From Salinicoccus sp. RF5 (GTDB lineage Bacteria > Bacillota > Bacilli > Staphylococcales > Salinicoccaceae): a DNA stretch of 64,000 nucleotides. Positions 8,809-17,148 of this stretch are shown one piece after another. The notes beneath the pieces are model-generated. The model saw nothing but the letters and a program-made list of their open reading frames with translations, searched no databases and was not told the DNA's origin. Within the stretch, counting starts at the first letter, position 1. Each line of letters starts with the position of its first letter. The DNA is taken from positions 405,513 through 469,512 of the forward strand of contig NZ_JAJGRC010000002.1 in assembly GCF_020786625.1 (NCBI RefSeq), written 5' to 3'. Made by a program: the position numbers and the translations under genes.

Positions 8809-10314
8809 CTATTTTTCCTCTTTTGTACCAGGAGGTTTTACCCGCCCTTTTTTGGGCTTGGGTATTTCCCGTTGTTTGCTGAAGTAGGCTTCTGTCCGTT
8901 CGCGCAGCTTCCGCGGCATCATGACATATATGAAATCTTCGGAATGCATTGCGGTATCACCATTCGGTGTGATGAGTTCGTCATCCCTGATGATGGCGAT
9001 CACCAGGACATCCGTCGGCAGATCCAAATCCTTGATCTTGACATTTTCATGGGCGGACTGCGAAGGCAGTTCAATACCATAAATATCGTTTTGGGTCTGG
9101 CCGAGTGCAAGCAGCTCCACAGAATAGGCTGGAGAGTCCGTTTCGCCTTCATCAAATCCGAGCCAGCGTGCCACTGGTGTGATTGTGCTTCCCTGAAGCA
9201 GAGCGGAGAACAGGACAATGAAGAAGACGACATTGAAGACGAGGTAACCGTTGTCGATGTCACTGACAAGTGGGTAGGTCGCAAGTACGATGGGAACCGA
9301 ACCGCGCAGGCCCGCCCATGAAATGAACACCTTTTCCTTGAAATCGTACTTGCTCGCGACCAGTGTAAGGAATACACCAATAGGGCGGGCGATAAACATG
9401 AGTATGAGCGCCATGAGTATGCCCTGGAAAGTATAGTTCAGCAGTTCCTCCGGAAATGCAAGAAGCCCGAGCATGATGAACATGACAATCTGCATCATCC
9501 ATGCCAAGCCCTCATTGAAGCGGAGGATGGAATGCTTGTAGGTGAGCGGTCGGTTGCCCATCAGTACAGCCATGATGTAGACTGCAAGCAGACCGCTCGC
9601 CCCAATCACTTCCGTCACGCCGAATGCGAGCATCGCAAAACCTAAGGAGAGGACCGGGTATAGCCCGGAAGCCTCAAGGTCGATCCGGTTTATGACGAAT
9701 ACCGCGAGGCGGCCGATGATTATGCCGGCAAGCAGTCCCACACCCATCTGCCAGAAGAAGGAAAGAATTAGAAGGAAAACATTATTATCTCCCGGCATCT
9801 CTATGATGGAAATGATGGTGACGGTAAGGAATACGGCCATTGGGTCGTTGGTACCCGATTCAGCCTCGATGGTGGAAGACAGTTTTTCTTTGATATTCTT
9901 GCTGCCGAATACAGCAAATACGGCTGCAGCATCAGTAGAACCGACTATTGCCCCCAGCAGCATCGACGTCATCAGGTCCAATCCGAGTATGAAATAGGCG
10001 AATATGCCTAGAATTAAGCTGGTAAGTAATACACCTATGGTGGCAAGCAGGACTGCCGAGGCGGCGACTTTCCTGATTGTCATGATATTCGTCTGAAGTC
10101 CCCCTTCAAACAATATGACGACGAGTGCCATCATACCAATGAGCTGGGTCATCTCTACATCATCATAATAGATGATCTGGTTGAGCAGTATCCCGATGAT
10201 GATGAACAAGACGAGGGAAGGCACCCCAAGCCTTGACGAGAAACGGGTCATTACGACACCCAGGACCAGAAGGATGGCAATTAATAGAACGGGATAGTCT
10301 ATGTGGACATCCAT
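8809..10314 (-). CDS. Cation/proton antiporter (NhaP/CvrA type) with RCK_C domain
   Basis: A 501-residue protein: twelve or so membrane segments of the CPA1 fold (residues 1-380), with the ion-site region TNDPMAVF, followed by a cytoplasmic TrkA_C (RCK_C) domain ending near residue 480 and a basic tail. RCK_C domains bind nucleotides such as c-di-AMP in related potassium/proton antiporters, so K+ or Na+ efflux under ligand control is plausible. The ATG at 10314 has GGAGG 6 bases upstream; the TTG one codon earlier is too close. First gene of a two-gene operon with the lipoprotein. Confidence 0.88.
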   Translation of the reverse strand: MDVHIDYPVLLIAILLVLGVVMTRFSSRLGVPSLVLFIIIGILLNQIIYYDDVEMTQLIGMMALVVILFEGGLQTNIMTIRKVAASAVLLATIGVLLTSLILGIFAYFILGLDLMTSMLLGAIVGSTDAAAVFAVFGSKNIKEKLSSTIEAESGTNDPMAVFLTVTIISIIEMPGDNNVFLLILSFFWQMGVGLLAGIIIGRLAVFVINRIDLEASGLYPVLSLGFAMLAFGVTEVIGASGLLAVYIMAVLMGNRPLTYKHSILRFNEGLAWMMQIVMFIMLGLLAFPEELLNYTFQGILMALILMFIARPIGVFLTLVASKYDFKEKVFISWAGLRGSVPIVLATYPLVSDIDNGYLVFNVVFFIVLFSALLQGSTITPVARWLGFDEGETDSPAYSVELLALGQTQNDIYGIELPSQSAHENVKIKDLDLPTDVLVIAIIRDDELITPNGDTAMHSEDFIYVMMPRKLRERTEAYFSKQREIPKPKKGRVKPPGTKEEK

Positions 10315-10346
10315 CAAAAACCTCCTTTTCTTTCAACATTTGTGTA

Positions 10347-10356
10347 TATAATTATA
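10347..10356. promoter_or_regulatory. Overlapping divergent -10 elements
   Basis: TATAAT occurs on the plus strand at 10347-10352 and on the minus strand at 10356-10351, sharing two base pairs. They would serve the ABC ATPase gene and the antiporter operon, respectively. The -35 elements are weak on both sides. Confidence 0.4.
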
Positions 10357-10393
10357 AGTGACTCATTTAGAAAATGCTAGTAGAGGTACTTTT

Positions 10394-11104
10394 ATGTTAA
10401 AAATTGAACACCTGCAAATTTCATATGAAAAGTTTGGCCTGCACGTTGAAGGAATAGAATTTCATCAAGGGATGAACATCATTTTGGGTCCGAACGGGGG
10501 CGGGAAGAGCTCCCTGATGAAGGGGATCATCGGATATGGTCATGAAATGCTCAATAGAAGGTCGATACAGTTCTGGGGAGAGCCTTTGGAGAGGGTGGAA
10601 GGCATCATCAGCTATCTTCCCCAGGAGAATCCGAGGTTCAGGGTACTTGTCCATGAATATCTTACGATGACCAGCGGAAGTGTGTCAAAAAGGGTATTCG
10701 ATGAAACTGTCATGCATTTTGCTCTGGAATATTTACTTGGACATTCGATAGAAAGCCTCTCCGGTGGAGAATTCAAAAGGGTCCAATGTGCACAGATCGC
10801 GCTGGAGGATAAGCCGGTAATCATGCTTGATGAGATGGAGCAGGGGCTTGATATGAACTATCAGCACGAAATGATGGATTGGATATGCAGGGAGGGGGAG
10901 GGCAAAGTGATAGTTGCGAGTATGCATGATGCTTCACTCGCCCTGACATATGCAGATACAATTACACTGGTAAAGGACGGCAGGGCAGAAGGCCCCATGC
11001 CGTCAGCCTCAGTGACGAGTGAAATGCTATCCGCATGCTACGGCCTGCCATTGACGGTCAGACGGCAGGAAGGTGTGGCCCTGGTCTATCGCAACCTGCT
11101 ATAG
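10394..11104 (+). CDS. Orphan ABC transporter ATPase
   Basis: A 236-residue nucleotide-binding subunit: Walker A GPNGGGKSS (about residue 36), Q-loop LPQEN, signature LSGGEFKR and Walker B VIMLDEMEQGLD, then the SMHDAS histidine loop. The Walker B is followed by EMEQGLD instead of the common EPTxGLD, still with the catalytic Glu. The FecE/ZnuC-like length suggests metal or siderophore uptake, but no permease or binding protein is adjacent, so the partner is elsewhere or lost. AGAGGT lies 6 bases before the chosen ATG. Its stop overlaps the stop of the convergent coaW gene. Confidence 0.88.
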   Translation: MLKIEHLQISYEKFGLHVEGIEFHQGMNIILGPNGGGKSSLMKGIIGYGHEMLNRRSIQFWGEPLERVEGIISYLPQENPRFRVLVHEYLTMTSGSVSKRVFDETVMHFALEYLLGHSIESLSGGEFKRVQCAQIALEDKPVIMLDEMEQGLDMNYQHEMMDWICREGEGKVIVASMHDASLALTYADTITLVKDGRAEGPMPSASVTSEMLSACYGLPLTVRRQEGVALVYRNLL

Positions 11105-11896
11105 AATTGCGCCGAGGGCTCCAGAATACTCACCGTTATGGATGATGTGGGCTTTCGCCCCCTTCAAGCCGGCATAGCGGTTGATGATGTCCTTCATGAC
11201 GTTGTTATCCAGCAGGGTGGAGCCGATGAACACCATGTCATTGGTTTCAAAACCTTCAGCCAGACTGATGCCGACTGCAGTCACAGTTTCACCGACGAGA
11301 CCTATGACCGCCTGAAGCTTATCTTCAGGACCCATATCTGAGGTGTTCCCGGAGAGGACATTGCCGAAATTGCTTGCTGTAAGGTCTCCCGGAATCGGCG
11401 TCGGCCTGCCGGCATAGATATGGTGCACTTTGAGGTCGATTTCATCCCTGTTGCCCTTCTCGGCCAGGCGTATGATCTCCTCGTAGTCATCCATATCGAC
11501 CAGCAGTTTCGCCAGCCCTATCAGGGTGCCGCCGCCGACGCCTGAACCTCCGACGCGCTCCTGGCCGTCCGGGGAAGCGTGATGGAAACTTGTGCCGGTT
11601 CCGACATTCAAATAGACGAAGTGGTCGAGGGCGATGCCCTGCTCCTCCATAAGGATCTTCAATCCCCGGTATGTAGCATCGAACTCTATCGAGGTGCCGA
11701 CAGTGTTTTCCAGCTTCTCGGCCATGTATTCCGCCTTGCCGCCTGTCAGGAAGATCTGGTCTGCTGCATGTTCCCTCTTCAGTTTCCCAATCAGCTGATC
11801 GATTTCCGTAGATGGCCATTTTTCGAATTTCCTGGACCCATTTTCCAAATATGCCACTTTTATGAGCGTACCGCCTGCATCAATTCCAATTTTCAT
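11099..11896 (-). CDS. coaW: Type II pantothenate kinase
   Basis: A 265-residue enzyme of the actin-like kinase fold, opening with MKIGIDAGGTLIKVAY, and with VGTGTSFHHAS and GGSGVGGGTLIGL as phosphate-binding loops. Type II kinases phosphorylate pantothenate in the first step of CoA synthesis and, in staphylococci, escape CoA feedback inhibition. The start at 11896 has GGAGGC 6 bases upstream. The stop codon overlaps the converging ABC gene in the palindrome CTATAG (11099-11104). Confidence 0.94.
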   Translation of the reverse strand: MKIGIDAGGTLIKVAYLENGSRKFEKWPSTEIDQLIGKLKREHAADQIFLTGGKAEYMAEKLENTVGTSIEFDATYRGLKILMEEQGIALDHFVYLNVGTGTSFHHASPDGQERVGGSGVGGGTLIGLAKLLVDMDDYEEIIRLAEKGNRDEIDLKVHHIYAGRPTPIPGDLTASNFGNVLSGNTSDMGPEDKLQAVIGLVGETVTAVGISLAEGFETNDMVFIGSTLLDNNVMKDIINRYAGLKGAKAHIIHNGEYSGALGAIL

Positions 11897-11913
11897 AAGT
11901 TGCCTCCACATAA

Positions 11914-11953
11914 AAAGAATGTCATTGGCTCCATTATACCAATGACATTCTTT
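11914..11953 (-). terminator. Terminator of the BCCT transporter gene
   Basis: 15-base perfect arms (AAAGAATGTCATTGG and complement) around a 10-base loop, followed on the minus strand by TTTTT. It sits between the BCCT gene and coaW, both on the minus strand. Confidence 0.8.
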
Positions 11954-11961
11954 ATTAGTAA
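11933..11961 (-). promoter_or_regulatory. Candidate coaW promoter inside the BCCT terminator
   Basis: Minus-strand TATAAT (11938-11933) occupies the terminator loop; TTACTA (11961-11956) stands 17 bases upstream. The transcript would start near 11925, about 30 bases before coaW. Confidence 0.45.
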
Positions 11962-11970
11962 TGTTTAATT

Positions 11971-13548
11971 TTAAGCTTTTCTGCGATCTCTGCGCTGACG
12001 GCGCTTCATGGAATCATTCGGTTCACGCCTCAATGATTTCGAAACGGAAATGATCATCGCGATGAGGACGACACCGAAAGGCAGTCCTGCAAGGAGTGAT
12101 GCTGCCTGCAGGCTCGTCAGACCGCCGGCGATGATGAGTGTGACTGTAAGTGTTCCAAGGAGTACACCCCAGATGATCTTAAGTCTGGTGCTTGGCGAGT
12201 CCGTGTTGCCTGATGTCATGCCGGCCACGATGAAGGTTGCCGAGTCTGCTGATGTGACCAGGAATGTGAAGATGAGCAGGATTGAGAGTGCTGAGAAGAT
12301 CTGCGTCATCGGCAGCTGGTCGAACAGCGCAAACAGGGCAGCTGTATTATCCTCAAGTACGAGTTCTCCGATGTTGGTGCCATTGAAGAGGTCGGAATAG
12401 ATTGCCGTGCCCCCAAGGGCTCCGATCCATAGGAAGGAGAGCATCGGCGGGATGATCAGTATGCCGAGGACATATTCACGGATGGAACGTCCTTTGGATA
12501 CACGGGCTACAAACGAGCCGATGAATGGGCTCCATGCAATGACCCATGCCCAGTAGAATACTGTCCATTCCTGAACCCAGACTTCACCGGTATATGGCTG
12601 CATGCGGAGGGAGTATCCAACATAGTTTGAAAGGTAGTCCCCAAGACCGACGATGATGCTTTCCATGATGAAGGTGAAAGGCCCCACCGCCATGACGAAG
12701 ATGGTGATGACTGCAGCGAGCAGCATGTTCAGGTTGCTCAGCCATTTGATGCCGCGCTTCAGTCCTGTTGTAGTGGAGAGTATGAAGAGCCCGGTCATCA
12801 GTGCTGTAAGTAAGATTTGAGTGAGTGCACCGGAAGGCACACCGAATGCGATATTGAGACCGCCGTCCATCTGCATGATGCCAAGACCTACAGATGTCGC
12901 CATACCGGTTACGGTAGCGATGACTGCAAGAATGTCGATGGATTTCCTCGCCTTCTGGTTATAATTCTCTCCAAGAAGGGGCTCAAGGGATGTTGAAACC
13001 AGGCCATCCTTCTTCTTCCGGTATTGGTTGTATCCGATGGCCAGGCCGGCGACACCGAATATCGACCATTGGGAAATGCCCCAGTGGAAGAACGAATATC
13101 CCATGGCCATACGGGCAGCCTCGACAGTCTCCGTCTCCCCTCCAGGAAATGGAGATATCATGAAGTGGCTCATCGGTTCTGCGACACCGAAGAATACGAG
13201 ACCTACACCAAGGCCGGCAGAAAACAGCATGCCGATCCATGAGCGGAATGAGAACTCGGGTTTCGACTGGTCGCCACCGAGCTTGATGCGTCCGTAAGGT
13301 GATAGTGCAAGAAAAATTAGAAATACAGCAAAACCGAATACAGCAAGCATGAAGAACCAGCTGAAGTAGTCCGAAATCCATCCATACACCGATTCGGAAG
13401 CGATCAGGAACCGGTCAGGGATGATCGTTGCAACGAGTGCTGCAATTACGATGACAGTAGCTGAGACCCAGAATACGAGACCCAGAATGGACTGCTGCCT
13501 TTCTTCCCCTTTGTTATTGGATGACTTATCCAAATTGTCGTTGTCCAA
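11971..13548 (-). CDS. BCCT-family glycine betaine/choline transporter (OpuD-like)
   Basis: A 525-residue carrier with twelve membrane segments after a polar N-terminus. The family signature around WTVFYWAWVIAWSPF is intact, as is GVAEPMSHF in the first third. BCCT carriers import betaine, choline or carnitine with sodium or protons, for osmoprotection, which fits a halotolerant organism. The start codon appears to be TTG at 13548, with AGGGGG about 7 bases upstream; no ATG exists before the first membrane segment. The C-terminus (KRRQRRDRRKA) is strongly basic, as in osmosensing BCCT proteins. Its terminator is at 11914-11953. Confidence 0.92.
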   Translation of the reverse strand: MDNDNLDKSSNNKGEERQQSILGLVFWVSATVIVIAALVATIIPDRFLIASESVYGWISDYFSWFFMLAVFGFAVFLIFLALSPYGRIKLGGDQSKPEFSFRSWIGMLFSAGLGVGLVFFGVAEPMSHFMISPFPGGETETVEAARMAMGYSFFHWGISQWSIFGVAGLAIGYNQYRKKKDGLVSTSLEPLLGENYNQKARKSIDILAVIATVTGMATSVGLGIMQMDGGLNIAFGVPSGALTQILLTALMTGLFILSTTTGLKRGIKWLSNLNMLLAAVITIFVMAVGPFTFIMESIIVGLGDYLSNYVGYSLRMQPYTGEVWVQEWTVFYWAWVIAWSPFIGSFVARVSKGRSIREYVLGILIIPPMLSFLWIGALGGTAIYSDLFNGTNIGELVLEDNTAALFALFDQLPMTQIFSALSILLIFTFLVTSADSATFIVAGMTSGNTDSPSTRLKIIWGVLLGTLTVTLIIAGGLTSLQAASLLAGLPFGVVLIAMIISVSKSLRREPNDSMKRRQRRDRRKA

Positions 13549-13619
13549 AACTTTTCCCCCTAGAATTAAATTGTAATTTAATCTACCCCAACTTTATCAT
13601 ATTAAACACTGCAAAGGTG

Positions 13620-13647
13620 TTGAATATCGAGCTGACTATTTTATACT
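13620..13647 (+). promoter_or_regulatory. Candidate promoter of the double-GNAT gene
   Basis: TTGAAT (13620-13625), a 16-base spacer and TATACT (13642-13647), 62 bases before the start codon. Confidence 0.45.
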
Positions 13648-13708
13648 TGAAAGGGTATAGTATGTATCATAACAAAACGACAATACATGTCAAAAGGGGT
13701 TCAGGCAA

Positions 13709-14548
13709 ATGAGCGATATACATATCCGGCCATTTATTGAAGAAGATAGAACGAGTCTCGCCGCTTTCAGGTTGAGTGAGCAGCAGCAGATATATTCAAG
13801 CCTTCCTGTGGATGTACTGGATGATGCGATTGAAGACTCTGACCGTACACCTTGTGTCGTGTTGAACGAAACAGGCGAAATCGTCGGCTTTTTCGTACTT
13901 CATAAACATTATCAGCATGAGGGGTATGCGACTCCCCATGAAGTGGTGTACATCCGTTCGCTCTCGATCAATGAAACGTTCCAGGGCAGAGGGTATGGCA
14001 CCAGGGTGGCGATGTCCCTGCCGCTTTTCGTACAGGAGCATTTCTCCAATTTCGACCATCTGTACCTGGTGGTCGATGCAGAAAATCAGGGTGCCTGGAA
14101 CTTGTATGAGCGGGCCGGCTTTGCACACACCGCCACCAAGGAAGACGGGCCGATCGGCAAGGAGCGCCTATACTATCTGGACCTTGATCAGAAGTATGTC
14201 CATAACATCAAATTGAAGCGGGATGAGACGGTGGAGTTACCGGATATCAAAGTCGACATCGTGCTCAACCAGAAAAAGCAGGTTGGACATATTGAGGGTG
14301 TGCTCAATAGTGAAGTGCTGCATATCTCCCATCTGCATGTCGAGGAGCCGGAGCGGAACCGTGGGGTCGCCTCCAGCGCCTTGAGGCAGCTTGGTACATT
14401 CCTGAGGCGTGTGCTCCCGGACGTCCGGGAGCTTATGGTGTACACGGATGATGCAGAACGGAAGACACGGCTGTTTGAAAGGGTCGGCTTTGTCAGGCTT
14501 GAAGACGCGGACGGGAAGAAAAGGTTCATGAAGTATATAAACTATTAA
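13709..14548 (+). CDS. Protein with two GNAT acetyltransferase domains
   Basis: A 279-residue protein. The first GNAT domain (residues 1-165) has the acetyl-CoA loop FQGRGYGT and the typical LYERAGF near its end. The second (about 170-279) has ERNRGVASSAL and ends LFERVGF, so it looks like a second, shorter GNAT domain. The target is unknown; small amines or protein N-termini are typical. It is a single gene with its own promoter, upstream of rpoE. The start ATG follows a weak GGGG site. Confidence 0.82.
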   Translation: MSDIHIRPFIEEDRTSLAAFRLSEQQQIYSSLPVDVLDDAIEDSDRTPCVVLNETGEIVGFFVLHKHYQHEGYATPHEVVYIRSLSINETFQGRGYGTRVAMSLPLFVQEHFSNFDHLYLVVDAENQGAWNLYERAGFAHTATKEDGPIGKERLYYLDLDQKYVHNIKLKRDETVELPDIKVDIVLNQKKQVGHIEGVLNSEVLHISHLHVEEPERNRGVASSALRQLGTFLRRVLPDVRELMVYTDDAERKTRLFERVGFVRLEDADGKKRFMKYINY

Positions 14549-14555
14549 TTAGTGC

Positions 14556-14584
14556 TTGATTCATACAGATTTTCGCTGTATGAT
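14556..14584 (+). promoter_or_regulatory. rpoE promoter
   Basis: TTGATT (14556-14561), a 17-base spacer and TATGAT (14579-14584): near-consensus sigma-A promoter 37 bases before the rpoE start. Confidence 0.75.
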
Positions 14585-14620
14585 ATCCCTTGATATTCCA
14601 GACTGGAAAGGATGAATGAA

Positions 14621-15163
14621 ATGAGACTGGACGAATACTCCAAAGAGATGATGGATGAGAACTCCTTCATCGAAATGTCATATATGTATCTGCAGGATGC
14701 CGGCAAAGAGGCGAACCTGTATGACATCATCGATAAGTTCAAGGAAATCGGTGGGTACTCCGATGAGGAAATCGAAAACCGTGTGCTGCAGTTCTATACT
14801 GACCTCAATACGGATGGCAGGTTCCTGAGTACAGGGGATGGTGTATGGGGTCTTAGGGACTGGTATTCCATCGATGACATTTCCGACAAGATCGCCCCTA
14901 CAATCCATAAGATCGAGCTTGCTGTAGAAGATGAGGAGCCGCAGATTGCAGAGGATGAGGATGACAGTGTGAGTGATGCATTCGACCAGGATAAGGATCT
15001 TGTGGAATCCGACGTGGAGAATCTCGATTCCCCAATCAACGGAGCTGAAGTTGAAGCTGAAGATGACCTCGACGACCCCGTGGATGAAACAATCGGGGAA
15101 AACGTCGAATATGACGATACAGACGAACTTGAGGACAGCTACGAGGATAAACCTGATCTCTAG
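14621..15163 (+). CDS. rpoE: RNA polymerase delta subunit
   Basis: A 180-residue protein with the folded RpoE N-terminal domain (residues 1-90, with [17 protein letters not shown]) and a long, almost wholly acidic tail of Asp and Glu to the C-terminus. Delta binds RNA polymerase, speeds recycling and lowers non-specific DNA binding. The ATG at 14621 is chosen because AGGA ends 9 bases upstream; the ATG at 14612 touches that site. Gene order rpoE-pyrG is conserved across Bacillales. Confidence 0.95.
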   Translation: MRLDEYSKEMMDENSFIEMSYMYLQDAGKEANLYDIIDKFKEIGGYSDEEIENRVLQFYTDLNTDGRFLSTGDGVWGLRDWYSIDDISDKIAPTIHKIELAVEDEEPQIAEDEDDSVSDAFDQDKDLVESDVENLDSPINGAEVEAEDDLDDPVDETIGENVEYDDTDELEDSYEDKPDL

Positions 15164-15178
15164 GACTGCAACTTCCAG

Positions 15179-15206
15179 TTGACATTCATTAGAAAAGTGA
15201 TATTAT
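15179..15206 (+). promoter_or_regulatory. pyrG promoter
   Basis: TTGACA (15179-15184), a 16-base spacer and TATTAT (15201-15206). The predicted transcript start is the first G of GGGCTCCC at 15214, seven bases after the -10. Confidence 0.82.
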
Positions 15207-15213
15207 TTTTATT

Positions 15214-15281
15214 GGGCTCCCTGAAAAAGGGATTGTAAAGAAAGGCTCCTTTTCACCAAGTGTGGAAGGGGGCCATTTTTT
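15214..15281 (+). promoter_or_regulatory. pyrG leader: CTP-sensing attenuator
   Basis: The leader starts GGGCTCCC and contains a terminator hairpin (15244-15274) followed by ATTTTTT. The 5' arm carries the pyrimidine run CTCCTTTTC. This is the arrangement known from Bacillus subtilis pyrG: when CTP is low, the polymerase stalls at C4 and adds extra G residues, which pair with the pyrimidine run and prevent the terminator. All needed elements are visible; the regulation itself is inferred from that precedent. Confidence 0.82.
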
Positions 15282-15339
15282 ATTTGCAGGCGGGAAGCGT
15301 CGCTGCATCGCCGCATCAGATCGGCCATCAATGACATGA

Positions 15340-16971
<1,632 letters not shown>

Positions 16972-16977
16972 AGTTTC

Positions 16978-17017
16978 AAAAGCCATCCGGGCAACTAATT
17001 GCCCGGATGGCTTTTTT
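16978..17017 (+). terminator. pyrG terminator
   Basis: Arms of 17 bases beginning AAAAGCCATCCGGGCAA, a 4-base loop, then TTTTTT. Confidence 0.88.
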
Positions 17018-17034
17018 GGTTTGTCGATCCATAA

Positions 17035-17049
17035 CGATAATCATTGTCA
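17035..17049 (+). promoter_or_regulatory. Fur-family operator-like site
   Basis: CGATAATCATTGTCA matches the 7-1-7 Fur-family consensus TGATAATNATTATCA at 13 of 15 positions. It stands about 60 bases upstream of a TATAAT (17111-17116) and 100 bases before the metal ATPase. Whether Fur, Zur or PerR reads it cannot be told. Confidence 0.5.
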
Positions 17050-17148
17050 TCATCCATAGAAGTTTCAAAAAGGAATTGTAATTTCATTCATATATTGGCG
17101 GGTAACCAAGTATAATGGAAGTGAGGGAAGATGCGGGGAGGGAAGGAT

